Below, piece by piece: positions 1 through 9,098 of a stretch of 64,000 nucleotides of DNA. Source of the stretch: Lacisediminihabitans profunda (GTDB lineage: Bacteria; Actinomycetota; Actinomycetes; Actinomycetales; Microbacteriaceae); NCBI RefSeq assembly GCF_008040105.1, contig NZ_VRMG01000015.1, positions 143,507 through 207,506 of the forward strand, in the 5' to 3' direction. How positions within the stretch are numbered: the first letter of the stretch is position 1; the number at the start of each line of letters is the position of its first letter. Below the pieces are notes generated by a model. It saw nothing but the letters and a program-made list of their open reading frames with translations, had not been told where the DNA came from and searched no databases. The position numbers and the translations under genes are program-made.

Positions 1-930
1 CTCGAGTGCCAACTTCGTCGAGGGCACCGGGCCGAGCCCCATCCGGGTCGGGTCGACGCCGGCGCGCGCCCAGGACACGAGGCGCACGAGCGGGGTGAGG
101 CCGAGCTCGGCAGCGCGCTCGGGGGTGGTGACGATGCACGCGGCGGCCGCATCGTTCTGGCCGCTCGAGTTGCCGGCGGTGACCGTGGCGTCCGGATCGC
201 CCTTCGTCACCGGCTTCAGCCGGGCGAGCACCTCCACCGACGTGTCGGCACGAGGGTGTTCGTCGGTCGTGACGACGACGTCGCCCTTCCGGCCCGGCAC
301 GGTCACGGGCACGATCTCCGCGTCGAACAGCCCGGCGGTCTGTGCGGCCACCGCCCGTTGGTGCGACCGCGCCGCGAGTTCGTCCTGCTCCTCGCGGCCG
401 ATTCCGTAGTCGCGGCGGAGGTTCTCCGCCGTCTCGACCATGCCCCCGGCGGTCGGGTAGAACCTGCCGCCGGCGGTCGAGCGACCGCGGGTGAGCGCGT
501 CGTGCAGCATGAGGCCGGCGCCCGAGATGCCGCGACGGCCCTCGACCGTGTACAGCGGGGCGTTCGACATCGACTCCACCCCGCCGGCGATCACGAGGTC
601 ACTCGCGCCGGTCTGCACCTGCAGCGCCGCGTCGATCACCGCCTGCAGGCCCGATCCGCACCGCCGGTCCACCTGGTAGCCACCCACGGTGACGGGGAGC
701 CGGGCATCGAGGGCCGCGACCCGGGCGATCGGTGGCGCCTCGGACGTGGGGTAGCCCTGGCCGAAGATCACGTCATCGACCAGCGAGCCGTCGAGTCCGG
801 TTCTCGCCACCAGCTGCTCGATCACCAGGGTCGCGAGCGACAGGGCGGACAGCGTGGCGAACTGGCCGCCGAACCGGCCGACCGGGGTGCGCAGCGGCTC
901 GCAGATCACGACCTGGCGCAACTCGGTCAT
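1..930 (-). CDS. pcaF: Acetyl-CoA acetyltransferase / 3-oxoadipyl-CoA thiolase, C-terminus outside the window
   Basis: Last step of the 3-oxoadipate pathway: CoA-dependent cleavage of 3-oxoadipyl-CoA to succinyl-CoA and acetyl-CoA. The visible 310 residues cover the thiolase N-terminal domain. The start reads [20 protein letters not shown], the acylated cysteine lies in [10 protein letters not shown] near residue 90, GGVESMS follows, and [10 protein letters not shown] is close to the window edge. Thiolases are about 400 residues, so roughly 90 are missing. The ATG at 930 overlaps the TGA of pcaJ (ATGA), which indicates coupling. The pathway assignment rests on its place in the pca operon; a generic acetoacetyl-CoA thiolase would look similar. 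Confidence 0.9.
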   Translation of the reverse strand, partial: MTELRQVVICEPLRTPVGRFGGQFATLSALSLATLVIEQLVARTGLDGSLVDDVIFGQGYPTSEAPPIARVAALDARLPVTVGGYQVDRRCGSGLQAVIDAALQVQTGASDLVIAGGVESMSNAPLYTVEGRRGISGAGLMLHDALTRGRSTAGGRFYPTAGGMVETAENLRRDYGIGREEQDELAARSHQRAVAAQTAGLFDAEIVPVTVPGRKGDVVVTTDEHPRADTSVEVLARLKPVTKGDPDATVTAGNSSGQNDAAAACIVTTPERAAELGLTPLVRLVSWARAGVDPTRMGLGPVPSTKLALE

Positions 931-1571
931 GCCGTCACCAGCGCGATCGCGAGCGGGGCGCCGGTGGCGGCCACGACCTCCTCGACCGTGACTCCGGGGG
1001 CGAGTTCGCGGAGGACCAGGCCGTCTCCGGTCACGTCGATCACGGCCAGGTCGGTGATGATCAGGCCCACGCAGCGCACCCCCGTGAGCGGCAGGCTGCA
1101 GCGCTCGACGATCTTGTGGCTGCCGTCCTTGGCCACGTGCTCCATCAGCACGATCACCCGGTCCGCGCCGTTCACGAGGTCCATGGCCCCACCCATGCCC
1201 TTGATGAGCTTGCCGGGCACCGCCCAGTTCGCGATGTCCCCGGCGACCGAGACCTGCATCGCGCCGAGCACCGCTGTAGCGATCCGACCGCCCCGGATCA
1301 TGCCGAAGCTCGCCGCGGAGTCGAAGTACGACGCACCCGGAAGCACGGTGACGGTCTCCTTGCCCGCGTTGATGAGCTTCGGATCCTCCTCGCCCTCCCA
1401 CGGGTACGGGCCGACACCGAGGATGCCGTTCTCGGAATGCAGGACAACGGTGACGTCGCCCGGAATGTGGTTGGGAATCAGCGTCGGCAACCCGATGCCG
1501 AGGTTGACATAGGTGCCATCGTGCAGCTCCAGTGCGGCACGGGCGGCCATCTCGTCGCGGGTCATCGCCAT
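927..1571 (-). CDS. pcaJ: 3-oxoadipate CoA-transferase, beta subunit
   Basis: Transfers CoA from succinyl-CoA to 3-oxoadipate together with PcaI. The protein has 214 residues, normal for a class I CoA-transferase B subunit. It carries the catalytic glutamate (Glu47) in [20 protein letters not shown] near residue 26, and [10 protein letters not shown] in the second half. Its start overlaps the stop of pcaI by one base and its stop overlaps the start of pcaF, so all three are probably translated from one message. An acetoacetate:succinate CoA-transferase is the main alternative, but the neighbours favour 3-oxoadipate. Confidence 0.93.
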   Translation of the reverse strand: MAMTRDEMAARAALELHDGTYVNLGIGLPTLIPNHIPGDVTVVLHSENGILGVGPYPWEGEEDPKLINAGKETVTVLPGASYFDSAASFGMIRGGRIATAVLGAMQVSVAGDIANWAVPGKLIKGMGGAMDLVNGADRVIVLMEHVAKDGSHKIVERCSLPLTGVRCVGLIITDLAVIDVTGDGLVLRELAPGVTVEEVVAATGAPLAIALVTA

Positions 1572-2347
1572 CAGTTTGCTCGCCTTCGTACGGTGGTCTT
1601 CTCGATCGGCAGCTCCGTCGACTGCTCGCGACTGAGCACGACGACGCGGTCGATATAGATGCCGGGCAGGTGGATCTCGTCCGGGTCCAGCTCCCCCGGC
1701 TCCACGATCTCGTCCACCTCGGCGATGGAGATGCGGCCGGACATCGCCGCGAGCGGGTTGAAGTTGCGGGTGGACTTCTCGAACACGAGGTTGCCGTGCC
1801 GGTCACCCCTCGCCGCCCGCACCAGCCCGTAGTCGGCGCGGATCGCCTGCTCGAACACGTACTCCCGATCCTCGCCGAGCGAGGAGAGCATCCGCGTCTC
1901 CTTCGCCGGGGACTGCACGGCGACGCTGCCGTCGGCGGCGTACCGCCAGGGCAGGCCGCCCTCGGAGACCATCGTGCCGACACCGGTGGCGGTGAAGAAG
2001 CCGGGGATGCCGACCCCTCCCGCGCGCAGCCGCTCGGCGAGGGTGCCCTGCGGGGTGAGTTCGACCTCGACGTCTCCCCCGAGGTACTGCCGGGCGAACT
2101 CCTTGTTCTCGCCGATGTAGGAGGCGATCACCCGGTCGATGCGCCCGGCGGCGAGCAGCTCGCCGAGCCCCCAGCCGTCGACGCCGCAGTTGTTCGACAC
2201 CACCTCGAGCCCCGAGGTGCCTCGGGCGAGGAGCGCCCGGATCAACACGATCGGCACTCCGACGAGGCCGAAGCCGCCGACCGCGATCGTGGATCCATCG
2301 GGGATGTCCGCCACGGCATCCGCGGCGGAGTGGGCTGTCTTGTCCAT
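1571..2347 (-). CDS. pcaI: 3-oxoadipate CoA-transferase, alpha subunit
   Basis: Alpha subunit (258 residues) of the succinyl-CoA:3-oxoadipate CoA-transferase. The glycine-rich GGFGLVGVP near residue 23, the [12 protein letters not shown] stretch and [10 protein letters not shown] are typical of this subunit. The start codon abuts the stop codon of pcaL (2348) and the stop overlaps the start of pcaJ by one base. PcaIJ is also where 3-oxoadipate made by the hydroxyquinol branch at 16.9-18.9 kb would enter central metabolism. Confidence 0.93.
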   Translation of the reverse strand: MDKTAHSAADAVADIPDGSTIAVGGFGLVGVPIVLIRALLARGTSGLEVVSNNCGVDGWGLGELLAAGRIDRVIASYIGENKEFARQYLGGDVEVELTPQGTLAERLRAGGVGIPGFFTATGVGTMVSEGGLPWRYAADGSVAVQSPAKETRMLSSLGEDREYVFEQAIRADYGLVRAARGDRHGNLVFEKSTRNFNPLAAMSGRISIAEVDEIVEPGELDPDEIHLPGIYIDRVVVLSREQSTELPIEKTTVRRRAN

Positions 2348-3526
2348 TCAGTTGTCTCCTGAGTCGAGGTCGGCGAAGACCGACCGGGCGATGGCGAAGG
2401 CGCCGTTTGCCGCGGGCAGTCCGGCGTAGAGAGCGGTGTGCATGAGGACCTCGGCTATTTCCGCCCTGGTCAGCCCGTTGGCGATGGCGGCCCGAACGTG
2501 CATCGCGATCTCGTTGTCGTGCCCGCCGGTGACGAGGCTCGCGAGGGTCGCGATGCTGCGCTCGCGCCTGCCGAGCCCGGGTCGGCTCCACACGTCCCCC
2601 CAGGCATACCGGGTGAGGAACTCCTGGAAGTCCGCCGTCTCGGGCGTGATCTTGGCGTTGGCCCCGTCGACGTGCGTGTCGCCGAGCACCTCTCGACGCA
2701 CTCGCATCCCCCGCTCGTAGGCGGTATCGGCCGACTCGCGGAGGAGGTCGGCGAGCACCTCGGCGACGAGTACCGGCTGCTCGAGCACGGCGAGGTGGGA
2801 CGCCGCGGCGATCGTCACGGAATGGGCTCCCGGGATGCGTGCCGCGAGGTTCTGCAGGTCGGCAGCCGTGGTCACAGGGTCGCTCTCGCCGCCGACTACC
2901 ACCGTCGGAACGCGGATGCCGCCGACCTCTGCCCCGCGGTCGAAGCCGGCGAGCGCCTCGCAGCAGAGGGCGTACGACTCGTCGTCGACCTCGCCCAGTT
3001 CGACCAGGGTGCGGGATGCCTCGGCCGGTGCCCGCTCCACGAAACCGGGGGCGAACCAGCGGCCGGGCGTCGCCCCGACCAGCGAGGGCGTGCCTTGGCG
3101 GCGCACCTGGCGCGCCCGATCGGCCCAGCCCTCGGCCGTGCCGATCTTCGAATCGGAGTTGAGGATCGCCAGTCCGAGCAGACGGTGCGGATGCCGCAGC
3201 GCGAGTTCGATTCCGATGGCCCCGCCGAAGGAGACCCCGGCGTAGACGAAGCGGCCGCCGCCGGTCTCGTCGACGAGCCGGATCACCGCATCCGCGAGTT
3301 CCGCGAAGTCGAACGGCGCTGACGCAACCGGGCTGGCCCCGTGCCCCGGGAGGTCGAAACGCAGCACCCGGACGGCACGCCCGGCGGGGGTGGCGCGCAG
3401 CGCGGCGAGCGCCGGACCCCAGAGCGCCGTCGTCGTGCCGAGGGAGGGGCCGAGCACCAGAAGGGTGCTCGACGTGCTCTCGGCGCCCGCGGGGTCGATC
3501 GAACAGCGCAGGGTCGGCACAGTCAT
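2348..3526 (-). CDS. pcaL: Fused 3-oxoadipate enol-lactonase / 4-carboxymuconolactone decarboxylase
   Basis: A 392-residue fusion catalysing two consecutive steps: decarboxylation of 4-carboxymuconolactone (C-terminal half) and hydrolysis of the resulting 3-oxoadipate enol-lactone (N-terminal half). Residues about 20-260 form an alpha/beta-hydrolase with the nucleophile Ser99 in GVSFGG and a late histidine in AASHLAVLEQP. Residues about 270-390 are a carboxymuconolactone decarboxylase domain with RYAWGDVWSRPGL, HVRAAIANGLT and HTALYAGLPAANGA. The ATG at 3526 is chosen because the hydrolase homology starts just after it and it overlaps the pcaB stop (ATGA); the frame stays open upstream. The fusion is known from actinobacteria. 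Confidence 0.93.
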   Translation of the reverse strand: MTVPTLRCSIDPAGAESTSSTLLVLGPSLGTTTALWGPALAALRATPAGRAVRVLRFDLPGHGASPVASAPFDFAELADAVIRLVDETGGGRFVYAGVSFGGAIGIELALRHPHRLLGLAILNSDSKIGTAEGWADRARQVRRQGTPSLVGATPGRWFAPGFVERAPAEASRTLVELGEVDDESYALCCEALAGFDRGAEVGGIRVPTVVVGGESDPVTTAADLQNLAARIPGAHSVTIAAASHLAVLEQPVLVAEVLADLLRESADTAYERGMRVRREVLGDTHVDGANAKITPETADFQEFLTRYAWGDVWSRPGLGRRERSIATLASLVTGGHDNEIAMHVRAAIANGLTRAEIAEVLMHTALYAGLPAANGAFAIARSVFADLDSGDN

Positions 3527-4857
3527 GAGGCATCTCTCTTTCTCAGGCGGGCAGCGCGTCTGGCGAGCGCGGCATCCACCACGGTCGCCGCGGCGACGAG
3601 GGTGGTGGCGGTCGACAGTTCCATCGGCACTGCCTCCGCGAACGGCGTTGGGCCGTCGATGGCCGAGGCCACCATCGCGGTCGCCTCGGCCCGGCCGCGG
3701 TCGCGGGTGAGCCGCGAGAACACCTCTTCGGAGTAGATCAGCCCGGCCGTGAGATCGACGTTGGCACGCATCCGGTCGGCATCCACGACGAGCCCGGCGA
3801 AGAGGGCGGCGGATGCCTCGGACGCCTCGACGGCGAGCGCGAGAAGCTGCCGAAGGGCCTGCCACTCGGAGTGCCACTCGCCCGCGGCCCGTTCGTCGGC
3901 CGAGGCCATCGCCGAGAACAGGGTCGAGAGCAGCCCGGGCGATCGCCCTGCGGCCGCGACGATGAGCACCGCCGTGGCCGGATTGCGTTTCTGCGGCATC
4001 GCCGACGATGAGCCGGCTCCGCCCTCGGCGACCTCGGCGACCTCGGTACGGGCGAGCACGAGCAGGTCGGCGGCGATGCGACCGAGGGCACCGAGGGCGG
4101 TCGCCAGGGCCGAGGCCAGCCGAGTGACCGGGGAGCGTTCGGCCTGCCAGCTGCGACCGGGGTCGGCGAGACCGAGCCGCGCGGCGAGCCCGGCACGCAG
4201 CGCGGCGGGGGCGTCCGGTGAGCCGGTCAGATCCACGAAGGACGACCCGATGCCGACGGAGCCGGCGAGTTGCACGGGGGGCTCGATGCGGCCGAGAGCC
4301 GCGATCGCCGACTCGACGCCGTCGAGCCAGCCGGCGACCTTCGCCCCGAACGTGATGGGGGCCGCGTGCTGGGTGAGGGTGCGCCCGGGCATGAGGCTTC
4401 CGCGGTGCTCGTCGGCCAGGTCGGCGAGGCGGGCGCCCAGGTTGTCGAGACGATCGGCCACGACCACGATCGCCCGGGAGGCCACGAGCATCAGCGCGGA
4501 GTCGAGGATGTCCTGGCTGGTCGCACCCCGGTGGATCCAGTCGCCCGCGCCGGGCCGCTCCCGGTCGGTGTAGTCGCGAAGCGCGGCGACGAGCGGGATC
4601 ACGGGGTTGCCGCCGGCGCGCGCTCCCCGGCGGAGGGCGTCACGGTCGACCCGGGCGCCCGAGAGCGAGGACGCGATCTCCTCCAGCCAGGCCGGTGCGA
4701 GGCCGGCGTCCGCCCAGGCGCCGGTGAGGGCGGCCTCGACGGCGATCAGGGCGGCGAGCACGGCGTCGTCCCCGGTCAGCGCGCAGGAGCCGCTGCCGAA
4801 GGCGAGCGGCTCGAGGAGGCCCCAGTCCGAGGCGTCGTCGCCCGGGGCGTCAGGCAC
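3523..4857 (-). CDS. pcaB: 3-carboxy-cis,cis-muconate cycloisomerase
   Basis: Lactonises 3-carboxy-cis,cis-muconate to 4-carboxymuconolactone. It belongs to the fumarase/aspartase superfamily, with the family signature GSSSAMPQKRNPATAVLI, the HRGATSQDILDSA motif and TLTQHAAPITFG. I place the start at the GTG at 4857, overlapping the pcaG stop by eight bases and giving 444 residues, a normal length. The frame is open as far as 5067, but that stretch would lie wholly within pcaG and does not resemble the family. The start is the least certain point. Confidence 0.9.
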   Translation of the reverse strand: MPDAPGDDASDWGLLEPLAFGSGSCALTGDDAVLAALIAVEAALTGAWADAGLAPAWLEEIASSLSGARVDRDALRRGARAGGNPVIPLVAALRDYTDRERPGAGDWIHRGATSQDILDSALMLVASRAIVVVADRLDNLGARLADLADEHRGSLMPGRTLTQHAAPITFGAKVAGWLDGVESAIAALGRIEPPVQLAGSVGIGSSFVDLTGSPDAPAALRAGLAARLGLADPGRSWQAERSPVTRLASALATALGALGRIAADLLVLARTEVAEVAEGGAGSSSAMPQKRNPATAVLIVAAAGRSPGLLSTLFSAMASADERAAGEWHSEWQALRQLLALAVEASEASAALFAGLVVDADRMRANVDLTAGLIYSEEVFSRLTRDRGRAEATAMVASAIDGPTPFAEAVPMELSTATTLVAAATVVDAALARRAARLRKRDAS

Positions 4858-5443
4858 GGCGGGAGAGCGGATAGTCGATGAACACGGTCTCATTCTCGCC
4901 CTGCAGGCGGATGTCGAACCGATACTGCGCGGCTCCGTCCCGTTCGGCGACCAGGGTGGCCACCCGAGCCGCGTCCACTCCGGCCAGGAACGGGTCGGCC
5001 CCGTTCGCGGCCGGCTCGTCGGAGAAGTACGCCCGCGTGAACAGGTGGTGCAGAAGCCCCCGCGCAAACACGGTCACGAGAATGTAGGGCGCGGACCCGG
5101 CGCGGGCCGACCCCGGCTTCACCGTGGTGAAGGAGTAGTGCCCGGAGCCATCCACCGCGGCACGCCCGAAGCCGGTGAAGGTGTAGCCGTCCCGGTGCAG
5201 GCTGCCGCGCTCCGCGACAACGGCGCCCGCGGCATCCGGCTGCCAGATCTCGATGAGGGCATCCGGCACCGGCTCGGAGTCGCCGTCGAACACCGTGCCG
5301 TGGAGGCGGATCGTCTCTGGCGCGTGGGGCGGCAGCAACTCGGGCCCGCCCGCATAGGGCAACGCGTAGCCGTAGAACGGGCCTACCGTCTGTGACGGGG
5401 TCTGGCGCGCCGCCATCGCATGGGTCGAATCAGGCGTGGTCAT
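4850..5443 (-). CDS. pcaG: Protocatechuate 3,4-dioxygenase, alpha subunit
   Basis: Non-catalytic alpha subunit (197 residues) of the intradiol dioxygenase that opens protocatechuate to 3-carboxy-cis,cis-muconate. QTVGPFYGYALPY near the N-terminus, the beta-rich VFDGDSEPVPDALIEIWQPD repeat and YILVTVFARGLLHHLFTRAYF near residue 125 are typical. The start overlaps the end of pcaH by 14 bases, as is common for this subunit pair, so balanced synthesis is likely. Confidence 0.94.
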   Translation of the reverse strand: MTTPDSTHAMAARQTPSQTVGPFYGYALPYAGGPELLPPHAPETIRLHGTVFDGDSEPVPDALIEIWQPDAAGAVVAERGSLHRDGYTFTGFGRAAVDGSGHYSFTTVKPGSARAGSAPYILVTVFARGLLHHLFTRAYFSDEPAANGADPFLAGVDAARVATLVAERDGAAQYRFDIRLQGENETVFIDYPLSRRA

Positions 5444-6203
5444 CGTGTTCGCCCTCCATCCAGGTCGCCTTCGAACCGGTCAGCACGATGTCCCAGCGGT
5501 AGCCGATCGCCCAATCCGGCTCGGTCACATCGTGGTCGTAGTGCGCGATCAGCCTCTGCCGGGCGCTCGCGTCGGTGATCGACTGCAGGATCGGGTCGAG
5601 CGGGAAGAGCGGATCGCCGGGGAAGTACATCTGGGTGACGAGCCGCTGGGTGAATTCGGTTCCGAACAGCGAGAAGTGGATGTGAGCCGGTCGCCACGCG
5701 TTGCGGTGGTTTCTCCAGGGGTAGGCGCCCGGCTTGATCGAGGTGATGCGGTAGCTGCCGTCGTCTCCGGTGATCAGCCTGCCGGTGCCGGTGAAGTTGG
5801 GGTCGAGCGGCGCCGGATGCTGGTCGCGCTTGTGCACGTAGCGTCCGGCCGAGTTGGCCTGCCACACCTCCACCAGCTGGTTGCGCACCGGGCGTCCCTC
5901 CCCGTCGAGCACCCGTCCGGTGACGATGATGCGCTCGCCGAGCGGTTCGCCGGAGTGCTGGATGGTGAGGTCGCTCTCCTGGGGCGCCACATCGGTGTGG
6001 CCGTAGACGGGCGAGACGAGTTCGATCACCTCGGGGTCGGCACGAACGAGGTCGTGCAGCGGATGCCGCAGCGTCGCGCTCCGATAGGCCGTGAATCCAC
6101 GGTCCGGGTGATCGGCGCCGGGGGTGGCCCCCGCCTGAAGCCGGGTGATCTCGGCGGAGATCTCGGCCTGGCTCGCCAGTTCGTCTCGGGACGGGTCGGT
6201 CAT
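5430..6203 (-). CDS. pcaH: Protocatechuate 3,4-dioxygenase, beta subunit
   Basis: Catalytic, iron-binding beta subunit (257 residues). The intradiol dioxygenase core is visible: GRVLDGEGRPVRNQLVEVWQ, the tyrosine in AGRYVHK, the YPWRN segment, and the histidines of WRPAHIHFSLFG that belong to the two-tyrosine, two-histidine ferric site. It starts two bases after the pobA stop. With PcaG it forms the ring-cleaving enzyme for protocatechuate made from 4-hydroxybenzoate (PobA) or from 3-dehydroshikimate (gene at 29882). Confidence 0.95.
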   Translation of the reverse strand: MTDPSRDELASQAEISAEITRLQAGATPGADHPDRGFTAYRSATLRHPLHDLVRADPEVIELVSPVYGHTDVAPQESDLTIQHSGEPLGERIIVTGRVLDGEGRPVRNQLVEVWQANSAGRYVHKRDQHPAPLDPNFTGTGRLITGDDGSYRITSIKPGAYPWRNHRNAWRPAHIHFSLFGTEFTQRLVTQMYFPGDPLFPLDPILQSITDASARQRLIAHYDHDVTEPDWAIGYRWDIVLTGSKATWMEGEHDDHA

Positions 6204-6205
6204 GG

Positions 6206-7399
6206 TTACAGCCCTTCGATCGGGAGTCCGGTGTACTGCTCGGCGAGCCCGCGCCTGGCGTGCTCCGATCCGGTGACGTAATCGAGTTGCCCGAGCTGGC
6301 TCATGTGGCGGAAGGCCCGGTCCGCGTCACTAGCACCCGGGCCGCTGGTGTGCAGCATGTCGGTCATCCACTGCGAGAAGTACTGGGTCTTCCACTGCCG
6401 GCGCAGGGCACGGTCACTGTACAGCGTCAGTGGGACGCGGTCGCCGGCGAAGAAGGCGGTGAAGGCCGCCCCGAGCATCGCGACGTCGGAGATCGCGGCG
6501 TTGAGTCCCTTGGCTCCGGTCGGAGGCACGATGTGGCCGGCGTCGCCGACCAGGTAGAGGCTGCCGTACTCGAGGGTGGATGCGACGAAGCTGCGCATCG
6601 GCGTGATCGACTTCTCGGTGACCTCGCCCTCGTGCAGCGTCCACCCGTCCACTCCGAGGCGGGTGTGCAGCCCGTCCCAGATGCGGGCGTCGCTCCAGTC
6701 GTCGATGGACTCGCCGGGGTCCACCTGCAGGTAGAGCCGGGAGACCGACGGCGATCGCATGGAGTGCATAGCGAAGCCGTCCTCGTGCAGCGCGTAGATC
6801 AACTCGTCGGTCGACGGGGCGACGTTGGCGAGGATGCCGAGCCAGGCGAACGGGAAGTCCCGCTCGTACGAGGTGATGGCTCCGGCCGGGATGATCGTGC
6901 GACAGACACCGTGGAACCCATCGGCCCCGACGATGAAGTCGGCGTCGACGGTGAATTCGACCCCGTCGTTGACGAAGTCGACCGAGGGATGTGGGGTGTC
7001 GATGCCCCGGGGAAGCACGCCGCTCGACTCGAAGTAGACGGCCGAACCGAGGGCATCGTGCGCGAGCATGAGGTCGTTCACCACCTGCTGCTGGCCGTAG
7101 ACGGTCACGGTGCGGTCGATGAGCGCCTTGAAGTCGATGCGGTGCCGAGTGCCGGCGTACTGCAGGTAGATGCCGTCGTGCACGAGGCCCGCCTCACGTA
7201 GCCGGGAGTCCAGCCCGAGCGAGGCGAGAACATCCACCGAGGACTGTTCGAGCACCCCCGCACGCACGCGGGACAGGATGTACTCGCGCGAGCGCTGCTC
7301 GACGATGACGAAGTCGATGCCCGATTTCTCGAGCAGATGTCCGAGGAGGAGACCCGCGGGACCGGCGCCGATGATGGCGACCGTGGTTCGAATGTTCAC
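6206..7399 (-). CDS. pobA: 4-hydroxybenzoate 3-monooxygenase
   Basis: FAD-dependent aromatic hydroxylase that converts 4-hydroxybenzoate to protocatechuate with NAD(P)H and oxygen. It shows the N-terminal dinucleotide-binding motif IIGAGPAGLLLG, the substrate-side RSREYILSRVRAGVLEQ, the DG motif (VGADGFHGVC) and the FAD-ribose motif LVGDAGHIVPPTGAKGLN. The GTG at 7399 gives 397 residues, close to the usual 394. A GTG at 7453 is also open but adds 18 residues before the Rossmann strand. It is the first structural gene of the operon, behind the IclR regulator. Confidence 0.94.
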   Translation of the reverse strand: MNIRTTVAIIGAGPAGLLLGHLLEKSGIDFVIVEQRSREYILSRVRAGVLEQSSVDVLASLGLDSRLREAGLVHDGIYLQYAGTRHRIDFKALIDRTVTVYGQQQVVNDLMLAHDALGSAVYFESSGVLPRGIDTPHPSVDFVNDGVEFTVDADFIVGADGFHGVCRTIIPAGAITSYERDFPFAWLGILANVAPSTDELIYALHEDGFAMHSMRSPSVSRLYLQVDPGESIDDWSDARIWDGLHTRLGVDGWTLHEGEVTEKSITPMRSFVASTLEYGSLYLVGDAGHIVPPTGAKGLNAAISDVAMLGAAFTAFFAGDRVPLTLYSDRALRRQWKTQYFSQWMTDMLHTSGPGASDADRAFRHMSQLGQLDYVTGSEHARRGLAEQYTGLPIEGL

Positions 7400-7468
7400 T
7401 GCGGGCCTTCGCGACGGTGGGAATGGTGGCTCAACTGTCTCGGAACGGCGCACCAGCCACTACGGCAA

Positions 7469-7482
7469 TTCCATTGAGTGGA
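7469..7482. promoter_or_regulatory. Candidate operator for the pob/pca promoter
   Basis: TTCCA and TGGAA form an inverted repeat with a five-base spacer in the gap between the IclR gene and pobA. Arms of this kind upstream of a catabolic operon next to an IclR gene suggest a regulator site, but arms this short can arise by chance. No convincing -35/-10 pair could be fixed. Confidence 0.35.
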
Positions 7483-7491
7483 AGAAAGAAC

Positions 7492-8259
7492 TCAGGCCCG
7501 CCAGCCGAGCGCCCGGGAAATCCCTCGAGCCGCGACGCTCACGGCGAGCGGAAACTGCGGATCCGCACTTCGGTCGGCGTGCGCCACGATGGAGACGGCC
7601 GCCACCACCTCGCCGGTGTGATCCCGTATCGGTGCCGCGGCCGAGAAGGAGTCCTCCGTCATCTCGTTCACCGAGACGACGAGGTCCCTGGCGCGGATGT
7701 CGGCGAGCCGCGGCCGTAGCTCGGGGTCCGTCGTCATCGTGTTCTGCAGATACCGGCGCGGCCGAGCCTGCACCACCTGCTCGAACACGTCGGCCGGCGC
7801 GAACGCGAGCAGCACCAGCCCCACGCCCGTGGCGTGCAGGGGAAGCCGGCTGCCCACCTCCGAGATCACCGGGACGGCACCCCGGCCGGAGAACCGCTCG
7901 AGGTACAGCGCGCCCAGCCCATCCCGCACCGCGAGGTGCACGTTCTCCCTCGTGAGTTCGTAGAGGTCCTCGAGGTATGGCCGGGCGACGGTGCGCAGCC
8001 GGCGGGCCGTCGGCGCCCGCATGCCGAGCTTCCACAGCCGCATCCCCACGCGGTAGCGGCCCTCGTCGGTGCGCACGATTCCACCCCACTCCACCCACTC
8101 GGTGACGAGCCGGTGGGTGGTGGACAGCGGCAACCCGCTGCGGCGGGCGATCTCGCCGAGCGTCAGGTCGTCGCTGCCCGGGCCGCCGAACGCGTCGGCG
8201 ATCGCGAAGACGCGTTCGGCGACCGAGCGCGGGTCGTCCGACGAGCGGTTGCCTGCCAT
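7492..8259 (-). CDS. IclR-family transcriptional regulator of the pob/pca operon
   Basis: A 255-residue IclR protein with an N-terminal winged helix-turn-helix (LTLGEIARRSGLPLSTTHRLV at about residues 31-51) and the C-terminal effector domain (VGSRLPLHATGVGLVLLAFA, later SFSAAAPIRDHTGEVVAAVSIV). IclR members such as PcaR, PobR and PcaU commonly control this pathway, usually as activators responding to an aromatic acid. It is encoded on the same strand just upstream of pobA. Which effector it senses cannot be read from the sequence. It resembles the IclR protein at 19787. Confidence 0.9.
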   Translation of the reverse strand: MAGNRSSDDPRSVAERVFAIADAFGGPGSDDLTLGEIARRSGLPLSTTHRLVTEWVEWGGIVRTDEGRYRVGMRLWKLGMRAPTARRLRTVARPYLEDLYELTRENVHLAVRDGLGALYLERFSGRGAVPVISEVGSRLPLHATGVGLVLLAFAPADVFEQVVQARPRRYLQNTMTTDPELRPRLADIRARDLVVSVNEMTEDSFSAAAPIRDHTGEVVAAVSIVAHADRSADPQFPLAVSVAARGISRALGWRA

Positions 8260-8287
8260 GGCGCAATGCTAGCGGTGCCACCCCCAG

Positions 8288-9073
8288 TCAATCGCTGATG
8301 ACCGTTCCCCCATCCACCATGATGTTCTGGCCCGAGACGAACGAACCGGCCGGCGATGCGAGCCAGAGGGCAGTTCCGGCGATGTGGAACGGCTCACCGA
8401 AACGGCGGAGCGGCGTCTTCGCCAGTCGCGCGTCGGCCAGTTCGGAATCCGAGGTGATCGTGCGCGCGAGATCGGTGTCGATGACGCCGGGCGCGATGGA
8501 ATTGACCCGGATGTTCCGATCGCCCCACTGCACGGCAAGGTTGCGGGCAAGCTGCGCATTCGCCGCCTTCGTGATGCCGTACTGACCAAGAATCCGATTG
8601 CCACGAACGCCGGCGATGCTCGACATGATGAGAAAGGTTCCCCCTCCACCCCTCGCTATCACCGGCAGGGTGAGGTTGGCCATCGCGATGACGCTGCGGA
8701 CGTGAACGTCGAACATCACCTCGAGCTGGTCTTCAGTGCCGCCCGTATGCGGGCTGCTGTCGAGGGCGACCCCGGCGTTGCAGAACACGACGTCGAGACG
8801 GCCGTGTGCCCGGATGACGAAGTCGACCAGATCCTCGAGTGCCCGATGGTCTGTCACATCGAGCGTCCGGCCCTCGACGGCCAGCCCGTGTTCGTCGGCG
8901 ATTCGCGCGGCGACGCGCTCTGGATCCTCGTGCTCGAGTCCGGTGAGAATCGTGGTCGCGCCGGCCGAGGCGAAGGCCTCGGCCGTGGCGAGTCCGATGC
9001 GGCGGGTCGCTCCCGTGACCACGGCGACCATTCCCTCGAGGGAGAAGAGCTCGGTGACCTGTGCTGCCGTCAT
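8288..9073 (-). CDS. SDR-family oxidoreductase
   Basis: Classical short-chain dehydrogenase of 261 residues. The cofactor motif reads TGATRRIG, with two arginines where the more usual form is TGxxxGIG. CNAG, the catalytic serine in IMSSIAG, YGITK and the C-terminal SFVSGQNIMVDGG are present. The ATG at 9073 fits the family start (LFSLEGMVAVVTG follows); the frame is open to 9391, but the extension reads a decayed, unrelated gene. The substrate is unknown. Confidence 0.85.
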   Translation of the reverse strand: MTAAQVTELFSLEGMVAVVTGATRRIGLATAEAFASAGATTILTGLEHEDPERVAARIADEHGLAVEGRTLDVTDHRALEDLVDFVIRAHGRLDVVFCNAGVALDSSPHTGGTEDQLEVMFDVHVRSVIAMANLTLPVIARGGGGTFLIMSSIAGVRGNRILGQYGITKAANAQLARNLAVQWGDRNIRVNSIAPGVIDTDLARTITSDSELADARLAKTPLRRFGEPFHIAGTALWLASPAGSFVSGQNIMVDGGTVISD

Positions 9074-9098
9074 ACCATGACCTCGGTTCGCGCTCGGG

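Noticed and set aside
1803..3533. Long Arg/Gly-rich minus-strand frame inside pcaI and pcaL
   Set aside because: It is a shifted reading of two well-supported genes, with composition typical of shadow frames.
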